From assembly GCF_001750105.1 (NCBI RefSeq), contig NZ_CP014143.1, positions 1,665,001-1,729,000 on the forward strand: a stretch of 64,000 bases of DNA, written 5' to 3'. The notes beneath the pieces were generated by a model. The model had not been told where the DNA came from, did not search any database, and saw nothing but the letters and a program-made list of their open reading frames with translations. A program made the position numbers and the translations under genes. Positions 16,145-26,575 of this stretch are shown piece by piece. Every line of letters starts with the position of its first letter. Position 1 is the first letter of the stretch. Source of the stretch: Microbulbifer aggregans (GTDB lineage Bacteria > Pseudomonadota > Gammaproteobacteria > Pseudomonadales > Cellvibrionaceae).

Positions 16145-17923
16145 TCAAAGCTTTTCTGTCGCCTGCTGCAGCCAGGCCTGGGTCTTTTCGTCCACCAGTG
16201 GCATCAGGGTATCCCTTACCCGCTGGTGGTAATTGTTGAGCCACTCCAGTTCCATGGGGGTGAGCAGCAGCTTGTCGATCAGTTTGCGCTCGATCGGTGC
16301 CAGGGTGAGTTCTTCAAATTCCAGGAAGCCAGGGTACTGGTCACTCTCCTTCACGAAGATGAGGTTCTCGATGCGGATGCCGTACTGGCCGGTGAGGTAA
16401 AAGCCGGGCTCGTTGGAGAGGATCATGCCGGGTTCCAGTGCCACGCCGGTACTTACCTTACCGATCCGCTGCGGCCCCTCGTGTACTGACAGGAAGCTGC
16501 CGACGCCGTGGCCGGTGCCGTGGGCATAATCGAGGCCGGCATCCCAGAGCGCCTTGCGCGCAAAGGCGTCCACCTGTTCGCCGCAGGTGCCGGTGGGGAA
16601 GCGCAGGGTGGCGAGGGCGATATGACCTTTCAGCACCCGGGTAAAGTGATCCCGGGCCTGCTCGGAGAATTCCCCCAGAGCCACGGTGCGGGTCACGTCG
16701 GTGGTGCCGTCCGGGTACTGGCCGCCGGAATCGATCAGGTAGATGCCCTCGGCCTTCATCGGCAGGCTGGACTCGGGGCTGACCCGGTAATGGACGATGG
16801 CGCCGTTGGGCCCATAGCCGGAGATGGAGTCGAAGCTGTCGTCAGTAAATCCCTCCCGCTGTTCACGCTTGGCCCGCAGCAGTGCGACCGCCTCCAGTTC
16901 ACCGAAGCTGCTGTCGGCTACGCCATTGTCCACGGCATCCGGCAGAGCGGCGAGGAATTCGCACAGGGCCGCGCCGTCGCGTTCGTGGGCCGCGCGGCTG
17001 CCGGCCAGCTCCACTGGATTCTTAAGGGCCTTGGCGCCGGTGATGGGGTCGCGGTCCATGATCAGTTCCAGATCCATGGCGCGCAGTTGCTGCAGGGTCC
17101 AGCAGTTGGTCAGCAGCGGGTCCAGCCAGATGCGTGCCACGTGCTGACGGCGTGCTGCGTCGAACAAGCCGGTTTTGTCATGCGCCAGTTCCACGCCGCT
17201 GCCCAGGTGTTCCCGCAGGGCACTGCTGGCGGCCGCCTCGGCCATGTACAGGGTGGCGCTGCCGTCGCGGTAGAGGATGGCGCAGCTCAGGGCCACCGGC
17301 AGGTGGGGAATGTCACTGCCGCGGATATTGAACAGCCAGGCGCACACCTCGGGATTGGCCAGCCACAGGGCGTCGGCGCGTTTGTCTTCCAGCCGGTCGG
17401 CGATGCGGCGGCGCTTTGCGTCCGAGGTCTCTCCGGTGAAGGTCTCCGGGTGAGGGAGGGCATGGCCGGAAGGTGGGGCCGGGCGATCGCTCCAGATCGC
17501 ATCGATGGGGTTACTTTCCAGTGGTTGCAGGCCAATTTCCCGCTCCGCCAGGCGCTTTTTCAGCGGTGCCAATCCCGGCTCGGTATGCAGGCGCGGGTCG
17601 AAGCCCAGCGTATCGCCAGCTTTCAGGTTGTCGCACAGCCAGCCGGCGATTGCCGATGGGTTGAGGTCCTGCTGCTCCAGCGGCTGATCACCAATCTCTT
17701 GCTGGGCCTGGATGGTATAGCGGCCGTCTACGAACAGCGCGGCGTGGTCATTGGCCATGGCGGCGAGGCCGGCGGATCCGGTAAAGCCGGTGAGCCAGGC
17801 GAGGCGCTCCTCCGAGGGCGGCACATACTCGTTCTGGTATTCGTCACCCCGGGGTACCAGGAAGCCATTGACCCCCTGGCGTTTCAGCTCCTCTCGCAGC
17901 GCTTCCAGACGCTCCCGACTCAT
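16145..17923 (-). CDS. pepP: Xaa-Pro aminopeptidase (M24 family aminopeptidase P, long form)
   Basis: The 592-residue protein has two creatinase-like N-terminal domains (about 1-300) and a C-terminal pita-bread M24 domain. It removes N-terminal residues preceding proline. Metal ligands can be read in YLIDSGGQYPDGTTDVTRT (two Asp), AHGTGHGVG (His), NEPGFY (Glu) and the late LEFEELT (Glu). The length matches the eukaryote-like cytosolic aminopeptidase P group rather than E. coli PepP (about 440). No signal peptide is present. It is divergent from prfC. Confidence 0.93.
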   Translation of the reverse strand: MSRERLEALREELKRQGVNGFLVPRGDEYQNEYVPPSEERLAWLTGFTGSAGLAAMANDHAALFVDGRYTIQAQQEIGDQPLEQQDLNPSAIAGWLCDNLKAGDTLGFDPRLHTEPGLAPLKKRLAEREIGLQPLESNPIDAIWSDRPAPPSGHALPHPETFTGETSDAKRRRIADRLEDKRADALWLANPEVCAWLFNIRGSDIPHLPVALSCAILYRDGSATLYMAEAAASSALREHLGSGVELAHDKTGLFDAARRQHVARIWLDPLLTNCWTLQQLRAMDLELIMDRDPITGAKALKNPVELAGSRAAHERDGAALCEFLAALPDAVDNGVADSSFGELEAVALLRAKREQREGFTDDSFDSISGYGPNGAIVHYRVSPESSLPMKAEGIYLIDSGGQYPDGTTDVTRTVALGEFSEQARDHFTRVLKGHIALATLRFPTGTCGEQVDAFARKALWDAGLDYAHGTGHGVGSFLSVHEGPQRIGKVSTGVALEPGMILSNEPGFYLTGQYGIRIENLIFVKESDQYPGFLEFEELTLAPIERKLIDKLLLTPMELEWLNNYHQRVRDTLMPLVDEKTQAWLQQATEKL

Positions 17924-18079
17924 AGTCCACCTCTGTTCAAGTTGTGCATCGTGACTCTTGCCCCGGATTCGGTTCGGGCAAAAACCTCAGTCTAACAGCC
18001 CCCCTGTTGAGCCCGCCGCCGTGTATAATGCGCGGCTTGTTTTTTGTGCAGATCTGCCGAGTTACCGAATTTAAAGATT

Positions 18080-19663
<1,584 letters not shown>

Positions 19664-19723
19664 CGGCAAATAAATTGCGCGCGGCAATCGTAGCCCGGCT
19701 GCCGCGAATCGACGGAAGCAGTC

Positions 19724-20371
19724 ATGCGAGAGAAAGATAAAGTGAGCACGATTCCAAAAGAGTTACCGCCGGAAGTTCCGCGCATCGGTAACCGGGTTAC
19801 TGGCGCTATCGGTCTGTTTGTCATCAAGCTGCTGGGCTGGCGTTTCGATGGCAACCTGCCCGCCGAGAAGAAGCTGATGGTGGCTCTGGCACCACATACT
19901 TCCAACTGGGATTTTGTCGTCGCCATGCCGATGATCATGGCCCTGAAGGTCCAGATCTCTTTCATGATGAAGAAAGAGGCTTTCTTCTTCCCGTTCAAGC
20001 GCTTTTTCATGTGGCTGGGTGGCCTGCCCACGGATCGCGCCGCCCCCGGCGGCCTGGCCCAGCAGATGGCCCGCGCCTATCGCGAGCGGGACAAGATGTG
20101 GATGGCGATTACCCCGGAAGGGACGCGCAAGAAGGTACCCAAGTGGAAGACCGGTTTCCTGCGCATCGCCTACGCCTCCAAGGTGCCGGTGCTGCTGATC
20201 GCCTGGGATTTCCCCAACAAGCGCATCGTTGTGGACTCCCTGTATCAGCCTACCGGTGACCTGGAGACGGATCTGCGTGAGATCCAGCGTCGCTTCCACC
20301 AATACAAGGGGCGCAAGCCGGAAAACCAGACCGACTTTATCGAAGATGACGAAAAGAGCACGGCTGAATAA
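19724..20371 (+). CDS. PlsC-like glycerophospholipid acyltransferase
   Basis: The 215-residue protein has the acyltransferase box HTSNWD (His58-Asp63, HX4D) and a TPEGTRKKVPKWKTGF segment corresponding to the conserved E-G-T-R substrate-binding block. It has one or two hydrophobic N-terminal stretches. These enzymes acylate lysophospholipids or related lipids at the inner membrane. The exact substrate is unknown; this short soluble-like subtype is distinct from canonical PlsC. GGAAG precedes the ATG, and a permease gene follows 2 bp after the stop. Confidence 0.88.
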   Translation: MREKDKVSTIPKELPPEVPRIGNRVTGAIGLFVIKLLGWRFDGNLPAEKKLMVALAPHTSNWDFVVAMPMIMALKVQISFMMKKEAFFFPFKRFFMWLGGLPTDRAAPGGLAQQMARAYRERDKMWMAITPEGTRKKVPKWKTGFLRIAYASKVPVLLIAWDFPNKRIVVDSLYQPTGDLETDLREIQRRFHQYKGRKPENQTDFIEDDEKSTAE

Positions 20372-20373
20372 CC

Positions 20374-21138
20374 GTGCCGGAGCTCGGTGACCTCACCCCG
20401 CTGACCTACCTGCTGCTGACAGCAGTGGGATTCGCGGCGGGGTTCATCAGCTCCATCGCCGGTGCCGGCGGCATGATCACGCTGCCGGCATTGCTCTGGG
20501 CCGGCATCCCGCCGCTGGATGCGCTGGGCACGAATAAGTTCCAGAGCGTGTTCGGCACGCTGTCGTCGACTCATAACTATTTTCGCTCCGGCCATCTGGA
20601 TTTTCGCCCACTGTGGCCGGGGCTGCTGGCGGCGGTGGTCGGCGCCGCGCTGGGTACCTGGACGGTGACCCGGCTGGGAGGCGAGCAGCTGCAGACGCTG
20701 CTGCCGATCCTGTTAATCGCGATTGCCATCTACTTTGCCATCTCGCCGCGTATCGCCGATGTGGACAGTCAGCCGCGAATGAGTAATGGCTTGTTCAACC
20801 TGCTGATCGGTGGCGGGGTGGGGTTTTACGGCGGCTTTTTCGGGCCGGGGATGGGCTCCATCTACGCACTGGCCTTCGCTGCCCTGTTGGGTTACAACAT
20901 GCGGCGGGCCACTGCGCACACCAAGCCACTAGTACTGGCCACCAATTTCACCTCCATGGTGATCTTTATTGCCGGCGGCCACCTGCTTCTGGGGCTGGCG
21001 CTCTGTATGGGCCTGGCCCAGATGATCGGTGCCCGGCTGGGCTCGAACATGGTGATCGCCCGCGGCGCGATGCTGGTGCGGCCGGCCATTATTCTGGCCA
21101 CGGTGGCGATTGCGATCAAACTACTGCTGGAGGCATGA
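20374..21138 (+). CDS. TSUP (TauE/SafE) family membrane permease
   Basis: The 254-residue protein has about eight TM segments. It shows the family repeat motif FAAGFISSIAGAGGMITLPALL near the N-terminus, NKFQS after TM2, and the second-half counterpart GFYGGFFGPGMGS. TSUP proteins move organosulfonates, sulfite or related anions; the substrate here is unknown. GTG start, 2 bp after the acyltransferase stop, so both are in one operon. Confidence 0.9.
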   Translation: MPELGDLTPLTYLLLTAVGFAAGFISSIAGAGGMITLPALLWAGIPPLDALGTNKFQSVFGTLSSTHNYFRSGHLDFRPLWPGLLAAVVGAALGTWTVTRLGGEQLQTLLPILLIAIAIYFAISPRIADVDSQPRMSNGLFNLLIGGGVGFYGGFFGPGMGSIYALAFAALLGYNMRRATAHTKPLVLATNFTSMVIFIAGGHLLLGLALCMGLAQMIGARLGSNMVIARGAMLVRPAIILATVAIAIKLLLEA

Positions 21139-21142
21139 GAGG

Positions 21143-21493
21143 ATGACGATCCTGTTGACCATCGTCCTTTCGTTCCTTGTCTTCGCCCTGATAATCTGGG
21201 CGTTGATGCATATGCGCACCCCGCGCTTTCGCATGGAGCGGCGCGACTTTCTCAAGGGACTGGAAGATGCTATCGCCGGCCAGGCCGACGATAACGAGTG
21301 GCGTGTGCTGGTGGGCTACCCCATGCGCCACGACCCCGAGCTGGAAGAGCTGCGGCTGGAGTGTCTAGAGATCGAAGAAGACGAGTACACCGGCATGCTG
21401 CCCTACCTGTTCACTGAGGTCGGCCTGGAACGCCTGCGCGATGTACGCCGCCGGCTGCTCGACCTGATCAATCAACAAAACAATACGCTGTAA
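21143..21493 (+). CDS. Small single-TM protein of unknown function
   Basis: The ATG at 21143 follows GAGAGG and lies 4 bp after the permease stop. It gives 116 residues, with an N-terminal transmembrane helix (about 3-22) and a charged cytoplasmic domain (about 30-116) rich in Glu, Leu and Arg. I do not recognise the family. The close spacing puts it in the acyltransferase-permease operon. Confidence 0.8.
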   Translation: MTILLTIVLSFLVFALIIWALMHMRTPRFRMERRDFLKGLEDAIAGQADDNEWRVLVGYPMRHDPELEELRLECLEIEEDEYTGMLPYLFTEVGLERLRDVRRRLLDLINQQNNTL

Positions 21494-21518
21494 TCGCTTA
21501 AGACCGAAGGTAACCATA

Positions 21519-22928
21519 ATGAAACTCAGACCCCTGCTGGCAATGACCGGCGGATTCCTCGCCGCGCTTGCCGTCACCACGGCCACCGCCAAGCCCCTGT
21601 CCCAGGAAGATCTCTCCGTGGCCGAGGTGCTACGGGATCGCGCGCTGGAGTCTTCCGATGCATACAGCATCGTGGAGTCCCTGACCGTTGAGGTGGGCCC
21701 GCGTCCGGCAGGTTCCGAGGGCGACCGCCGCGCGGTGGCCTGGGCTCAGGAAAAGATGAAGGCGCTGGGCTTCGACCGGGTCTACACCGAGCAGATCGAA
21801 GTGCCGCGCTGGAATCGCGGCCATGCCCACGCACGTGTGGTTTCTCCGTTCCCGCAGCCGCTGGTAGTGACCTCCCTGGGTTACAGCGTCGGCACCCCGG
21901 AACAGGGGCTGACCGCCGAGATCGTCGAGTTCGGCGATGTGAGCGAACTGATCGCGGCACCGGCAGACAAAGTCCGCGGCAAGATCGCCTTTATCAATAA
22001 GCGCATGGAGCGCACCCGCACCGGTGAAGGCTATGGCCCTGCTGTGGGTGGACGCAGCCGTGGTATGCGCGCTGCCGCCGAAAAAGAGGCCGCGGCACTG
22101 ATGATCCGCTCTGTGGGCACCGACTCCGATCGCTTTGCCCACACCGGCATGATGTCCATCGACGGGGTCGAAAACCCGGTGCCGGCCCTGGCCCTGTCCG
22201 CCCCGGACGCCAACCTCCTGGAAGCCATGCTGAAGCGCGGCCAGCCGGTAGTGGTGAACCTGGACGTGCACAACCAGCGTCTGGAAGACGGCCCCTCCTT
22301 CAACGTGATCGGTGAGATCACCGGCCGCGAGAAGCCCGAGGAAGTGATGATCATCGGTGCCCACCTGGATTCCTGGGATGAGGGTACCGGCGCACTGGAC
22401 GACGGCGCTGGTGTAGCCATTGTGATGGAAACCGCCCGCATGATTGCGGAGCTGCCGCAGCGCCCGCGTCGCACCCTGCGTGTGATCCTGTACGGCGCCG
22501 AGGAAATCGGCCTGGTGGGTTCCAAGCAGTACGTTGAAGCGCATCAGGACGAGCTGGACAACATCATTGGCGTGTCCGAATCCGACTTCGGTGCCGGCAA
22601 GATCTGGCGTTTTGACACCCGCCTGCCGGAGACCAAGTTCGATATCGCCGACCAGATGATGCAGCTGCTGGCCCCGCTGGGCATCGAGCGCGGTAACAAT
22701 CAGTCCTCTGGCGGCCCGGACAGCAGCGTGTTCGTTGCCCGCGGTGTACCGGCCTTTGGCCTGTATCAGGACGGTAGCGACTACTTCGATTACCACCACA
22801 CACCCAACGATACCCTGGATAAGGTAGACCCTGAGATTCTCAAGCAGAACGTTGCCGCCTGGGTGGTGATGTCCTTCCTCGCCTCTGAAATGGAAGGCGA
22901 CCTGGGGCGGGTGCCGACCGACAATTGA
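21519..22928 (+). CDS. Exported M28 family peptidase (carboxypeptidase Q-like)
   Basis: The 469-residue protein has a signal peptide (about 1-24, ending TATA), a protease-associated insertion (about 100-250) and an M28 zinc peptidase domain. The ligands are His282 in IIGAHLDSWD, bridging Asp294 in GALDDGAG, the catalytic Glu pair in YGAEEIG, Asp356 in SESDFGAG and His in DYHHTPNDT. The domain order resembles plasma glutamate carboxypeptidase. It probably degrades peptides in the periplasm or outside the cell. A strong terminator follows at 22967. Confidence 0.94.
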   Translation: MKLRPLLAMTGGFLAALAVTTATAKPLSQEDLSVAEVLRDRALESSDAYSIVESLTVEVGPRPAGSEGDRRAVAWAQEKMKALGFDRVYTEQIEVPRWNRGHAHARVVSPFPQPLVVTSLGYSVGTPEQGLTAEIVEFGDVSELIAAPADKVRGKIAFINKRMERTRTGEGYGPAVGGRSRGMRAAAEKEAAALMIRSVGTDSDRFAHTGMMSIDGVENPVPALALSAPDANLLEAMLKRGQPVVVNLDVHNQRLEDGPSFNVIGEITGREKPEEVMIIGAHLDSWDEGTGALDDGAGVAIVMETARMIAELPQRPRRTLRVILYGAEEIGLVGSKQYVEAHQDELDNIIGVSESDFGAGKIWRFDTRLPETKFDIADQMMQLLAPLGIERGNNQSSGGPDSSVFVARGVPAFGLYQDGSDYFDYHHTPNDTLDKVDPEILKQNVAAWVVMSFLASEMEGDLGRVPTDN

Positions 22929-22966
22929 TGGTGTCCAGTTAGAAATTCCACAAGATTGTTTGTGCC

Positions 22967-22997
22967 AAAGCCCCGCCAAGTGCGGGGCTTTTTTTGG
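22967..22997 (+). terminator. Intrinsic terminator after M28 peptidase
   Basis: A ten-base-pair stem (AAAGCCCCGC / GCGGGGCTTT) with a CAAGT loop is followed by a T run. It closes the 19.7-22.9 kb gene run. Confidence 0.93.
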
Positions 22998-23222
22998 GGA
23001 GTGTCTGATCATCTGCAGGCTGCAGATATTGGCGCTATATGAGAACATCGGCCGGGGGAGGTGAAGTAGATCCACAGTTTGCCGGTAGGCTCCATCGCAG
23101 ATCTGCTCCTGTGCCACCTGACCTTTGCACGGTGAAGCACCTCCCTCGAAACAATATAAAGAAATTGCCCCGAGTGACATGGGTAGTAGCCGTTGCGTAT
23201 GAGGGGTATAGAGGAAAAACAA

Positions 23223-23678
23223 ATGGAAAGTGTAGTAAAAAGGTGCTGTGTCGCTATCTCTTTGCTTATGGCGATTTCTGTCTCATTTGGGGCGGTTGCG
23301 AATGAATCCGCGCAGAAGCTTGGAGTCTGCATGTCAGACTCGTTAAATGGTAAAGAACGGAAAAAGCTCGCAAAATGGGTTTATCTCGGGATGTCAGCAC
23401 ATAGCACCATTCAGCCTTATTCAAATTTCACAGAAAAGGATGTGGACGAGTCAAACAAGTATCTCGGCGCTTTGGTGACCAGATTACTGACAGAGGACTG
23501 CCCTGATTTGGCGAAGTCTGCTCTCCAGGAAGGTGGCTCCCAAGCGTTCGAGCACGCATTCGGCGTGGTGGGACAAGTGGCGATGCAAGAAATAATGGCT
23601 GAATCCTCAGTCTCCCAGTCGCTAGCAGCTTTCGAAAAATATCTTGACCAAGAGAAGTTTAATAGTGTCTTCAATTGA
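23223..23678 (+). CDS. Small exported protein of unknown function
   Basis: The ATG at 23223 has AGAGGA eight bases upstream and is preferred over the ATG at 23193. It yields 151 residues: a signal peptide ending at GAVA (about 1-25), then a mature helical domain with Cys in GVCMSDS and DCPDL that may form a disulfide. I do not recognise it. It is the first gene of an A+T-richer block of small genes. Confidence 0.7.
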   Translation: MESVVKRCCVAISLLMAISVSFGAVANESAQKLGVCMSDSLNGKERKKLAKWVYLGMSAHSTIQPYSNFTEKDVDESNKYLGALVTRLLTEDCPDLAKSALQEGGSQAFEHAFGVVGQVAMQEIMAESSVSQSLAAFEKYLDQEKFNSVFN

Positions 23679-24156
23679 TATGGCGCGTGTGAAGCGTCGA
23701 GTTGCCGCTGTGGCTGCAAGGGCATAGGTTTGGTGGCGTCCGCGTATCTGAACGACACCGCGTTTTATCTGTTCGTGCTGAAGTTTTATTGAGTTAAGCT
23801 TGCACGAAAGTCCAAGTTTGCAGTGAGGCCCCGCCTATGGCGGGGTTTTTTGTGTCTGAACCAGACAAAGCTCCTTGTTATTTAGTTGGGGGTTGGGTGA
23901 ATAGGCATGGTTGGCTAAGTCTTTGATTTTGTAACGATTTTCTTCGGGTTGGGCTTGGAGTGGGGCCTTCTTTCTGAAGTGAGCAAAAACCAGAGACCGA
24001 TTTGTTCGAGTATAAAAGTATTTTATTGTTAGCTAAATGCCTGATATTCCGAGAGTAACTGGGTTGCGTGAGGGGATATTTTTCGAGATAAAGAGCCGTG
24101 GACAAAAAAGCCTATGGCTTATAAATAAAACAGCTATTTGACCCTTTAGAGAGAGT
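23679..24156. other. Intergenic region with one terminator
   Basis: This is a 478-bp gap in the small-gene island. It holds the terminator at 23829-23851 and A+T-rich sequence toward 24157. I see no supported gene on either strand. Confidence 0.5.
23829..23851 (+). terminator. Intrinsic terminator
   Basis: CCCCGCC-tat-GGCGGGG is followed by six to seven T. It lies 150 bp after the small exported protein. Confidence 0.88.
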
Positions 24157-24411
24157 ATGGAAAAGATAAACTTCACGGAAGAAGAGAAAAGGCAGATCGT
24201 CCAGAAGTTGAAGATCTTTTTTAATGAGGAACTTGAGCAGGATATTGGGGGCTTTGACGCAGAGTTCCTTATTGATTTTTTCGCTGATGAGGTAGGAGCG
24301 TATTTCTATAATCGGGGACTCTATGATGCTCAAGCCCTTTTATCAAAAAAATTCGATGAGCTAGCAGATACCATATATGAGTTAGAGCGTCCAGTGAGTC
24401 TTGGTAGATAG
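24157..24411 (+). CDS. DUF2164 family protein
   Basis: The 84-residue protein matches the DUF2164 pattern as I know it: an EEEKRQIVQKLKIFFNEEL start, IGGFDAEFLIDFFADEVG in the middle, then YNRGLYDAQ and IYELERP. It is small, acidic and cytosolic, with no known function. GAGAGAG precedes the ATG. It stands alone between non-coding stretches. Confidence 0.85.
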   Translation: MEKINFTEEEKRQIVQKLKIFFNEELEQDIGGFDAEFLIDFFADEVGAYFYNRGLYDAQALLSKKFDELADTIYELERPVSLGR

Positions 24412-24527
24412 GCCGGAGGGCAGATCTTGCTCACATAAAAGGTAGGTGAAGGCTGGCGCCTAAATCCTTACCTGACTTTTGTGTTGCTTGCCAGGCTGGA
24501 AAATCAACCTAAAGGTGGCGTGATGGT

Positions 24528-24902
24528 GTGGTGCGCACTATTAAGGCATTAATTCTTGGAGAGTCAAGAATGCTTGTAGCTGTTTTGGGGTGTCTGATTT
24601 TTGTTGTCAGTGTTTTACAGATTCGATTTCCGGGTTTGGCTGTCATGTTGAAAAATACAGAACCAGAGATCTGGAAGAGCCTTGGAGCTCCATCGGGGTT
24701 CTCTTTCGCGGATCTAGGTAATACGATTTCGCTTTACACTTGGATTCTGTCTAAGAGATTCTTAGATTCTGATAATCCCGAGCTCGTCGAGGCAGCCAAG
24801 AGAGCGCACGCGAAGGCGCGTCGAGTACAATGTGGTCTCATCCTGGGGCTAATAATGATGGTCGCGGGGTTCGCAGTAGCTCTGCTGCGGACATTTGCTT
24901 AA
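24528..24902 (+). CDS. Two-TM protein, UspB-like architecture
   Basis: The 124-residue protein has TM helices at about 15-32 and 101-120. Between them is a soluble loop with LKNTEPEIWKSLG, IWKSLGAPSG and LYTWILSKRF. The layout (N-terminal TM, P-x-x-W/Y loop, Y-I-x-x-x-R/K-F, C-terminal TM) resembles universal stress protein B, but identity looks low. The GTG start follows AAAGGTGG. Confidence 0.6.
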   Translation: MVRTIKALILGESRMLVAVLGCLIFVVSVLQIRFPGLAVMLKNTEPEIWKSLGAPSGFSFADLGNTISLYTWILSKRFLDSDNPELVEAAKRAHAKARRVQCGLILGLIMMVAGFAVALLRTFA

Positions 24903-24972
24903 CAAGACCTGGCAAAATACTTCTGGCCTCGCCTCTCTGCGGATGGCCTTATAAACCTGTAGGGAAAAATAT

Positions 24973-25191
24973 ATGAATGTAAGCCTTACCCTCATTGGGC
25001 AATTTATTCTTGTCTTTGCGGTAATTAATACGTTGGTATGCTATTACCTCGGTCGCCGTAAAGTTGAAACCCCGGTGCTTGCTGCAGTTCTTGGCTTTGT
25101 GTTTTCAATAGTTCCAATATTTGGTCTGTTATACACCGTCTTGTTGATGTTCAAGGAAGATCTAGGTAGTCGCCGTGAAAGCCGAGCGTGA
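24973..25191 (+). CDS. Small two-TM membrane protein
   Basis: The 72-residue product has TM segments at about 5-26 and 34-58 and a charged C-terminus (KEDLGSRRESRA). AGGG lies just upstream of the ATG. No family is recognised. It belongs to the small-membrane-protein block. Confidence 0.65.
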   Translation: MNVSLTLIGQFILVFAVINTLVCYYLGRRKVETPVLAAVLGFVFSIVPIFGLLYTVLLMFKEDLGSRRESRA

Positions 25192-25318
25192 TTCGGTTGC
25201 AAGAAAACCAAGCGATTTACTCGGTCCCTTCCGTTTTTCCGGTTCTTTCGGTCCTGCGCGGGAAAGCCTAAGGTTAGGTCGCCTTTATTGCGAATGTTAG
25301 CGATTCAGGGAGGAAAGA

Positions 25319-25795
25319 ATGTTCAGCTCAAGTGTCGGGCTTATCCATACTTTATGCGCGATCATTGCAGTCATAATTGGTGGTCTAGTCGTTCTATTTC
25401 GAAAGGGGACAGGGCGGCATAAGGCTCTGGGGTACACATTTTTCAGTGCCATGATCATGATGAATGTGACGGCGCTTTTCACTGAGTCAATATATTCTTT
25501 TGGACCATTTCACTGGATGGCAATCGGATCACTTGTGTTTGTTACAGCTGGTGTATCGGTGCCTGTACTGTTTCGAAAGAGTCGGAACTGGCTAAGAGTT
25601 CACTATGATTTCATGTTGTGGTCATATGTTGGACTGATTGCAGCGATGTTCTCGGAAATTGCCGTAAGGGTGCCGGCTGTGGGTACCGTAATTGGTGGGG
25701 GCACTTTGTTCTGGACCTTGGTGATAGCGTCTAGCGTCTTGACGTTCGTCGTTGGCGGATACCTGATAAACAGTCATCGTCGAATCCACTTTTGA
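25319..25795 (+). CDS. DUF2306-like four-TM membrane protein
   Basis: The 158-residue protein has four to five hydrophobic segments. It starts with a His-containing helix (GLIHTLCAIIAVIIGGLVVL). Next come RKGTGRHKALGYTFFSAM and FGPFHWMAIGSLV, the features I associate with the DUF2306 membrane family (conserved His, RKGT.H..LG). The function is unknown; the histidines suggest heme or metal binding, which is speculation. GGGAGGAA precedes the ATG. Confidence 0.7.
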   Translation: MFSSSVGLIHTLCAIIAVIIGGLVVLFRKGTGRHKALGYTFFSAMIMMNVTALFTESIYSFGPFHWMAIGSLVFVTAGVSVPVLFRKSRNWLRVHYDFMLWSYVGLIAAMFSEIAVRVPAVGTVIGGGTLFWTLVIASSVLTFVVGGYLINSHRRIHF

Positions 25796-26236
25796 ATGGC
25801 GTAGTAGCGATTCCAGATGCTTCACCTCAACTGATTTTAGCGGGGCTTCGATACTGCTTGGCCGCTGTTGGCGACCTGAGTAAGACATTGAGTGGGGTTA
25901 TGGGGTTTAGTGCAATGATCTATAGCAGCAGCCTGAGGTCCCTATACGACTGCGCATGCTGTCAATCTGACGCTTCCGGTTTTAATTGAAAATGGGTGTC
26001 ACTGGGTCATCCAGATATGCCCGGTATTCGGGGGCTAATGCTCAGGTCAAACTTTGCGATACTTGTGGATTTCCTTACTCATGCCTTGTGACGGACGCTG
26101 TTTCGGAATGAGCGGTTTTTGCAAGGCTTTTCACTGGGCAGTTGAGCTTGGTTGCCGGGGCGTGCCTCTTCAGCAACAAGTCAAAGTAGATAAGCATTTA
26201 ACGAGCAATTGTGCGGGCTACTCGAGGGAGAGATTT
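25796..26236. other. Intergenic region, nothing supported
   Basis: This is a 441-bp gap inside the small-gene island. The short frames present start at TTG or lack ribosome sites and have non-protein-like composition. It may contain decayed gene remnants. Confidence 0.5.
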
Positions 26237-26458
26237 GTGCCTATCAGGAAATGGAGTATCCAATACTTAGTGATGCTGCTACTGCTGTTTACCTTGTTTT
26301 CGGCAGTGCAATATCTGAAAGGCAGAGAGCTGGCTTACGCAATAGAGTTTGGCGTGCTGTGGGCCTGGATCAGCTCTACCATCTTCCTGGTGGTTCGGAT
26401 AAGAAACTACAGAAACCGGGTAGACTGTCAGCTGTGTAACGATCTTCGTGATAAGTAG
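26237..26458 (+). CDS. Small two-TM membrane protein
   Basis: The GTG start at 26237 has GGGAGAGA seven bases upstream. It yields 73 residues with TM helices at about 8-24 and 36-55, then a basic segment (RIRNYRNRVDCQLCN) with a CxxC pair at about 64-67. No family is recognised. The next short frame starts directly after its stop (TAG-ATG). Confidence 0.65.
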   Translation: MPIRKWSIQYLVMLLLLFTLFSAVQYLKGRELAYAIEFGVLWAWISSTIFLVVRIRNYRNRVDCQLCNDLRDK

Positions 26459-26575
26459 ATGACATTACCCAACTCAAAAGCTGATAGGGCCAGCAAGCGA
26501 ATGTCCAAGCTATGGACTTCTGAAGAGGCGTTCCTTACGGAAGCTGTGTGTACTCGACTTGGTAAACAGGCATGA
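26459..26575 (+). CDS. Possible 38-residue coupling peptide before CPBP protease
   Basis: A 38-codon frame begins on the base after the preceding stop and ends with ATGA, overlapping the CPBP start. The CPBP gene has no good Shine-Dalgarno of its own, so the frame could deliver ribosomes to it. The peptide is hydrophilic and resembles nothing I know, and it also lacks a clear ribosome site. It may equally be a remnant. Confidence 0.3.
   Translation: MTLPNSKADRASKRMSKLWTSEEAFLTEAVCTRLGKQA

Noticed and set aside
14782..16239. 485-codon plus-strand ORF in another frame over the MATE gene
   Set aside because: It has Arg/Gly/Pro-rich composition and no membrane pattern, while the MATE frame is a normal 12-TM protein.
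16508..17995. 495-codon plus-strand ORF
   Set aside because: It is antisense to pepP, with Gly/Ala/Val-rich shadow composition.
21630..23222. 530-codon minus-strand ORF
   Set aside because: It is antisense to the M28 peptidase gene, whose motifs and signal peptide are clear. The antisense protein has low-complexity His/Gly/Val-rich composition typical of a shadow frame.
25792..25989. 65-codon plus-strand ORF after the DUF2306-like gene
   Set aside because: It starts at a TTG overlapping the previous stop with no ribosome site, and its composition is not protein-like.
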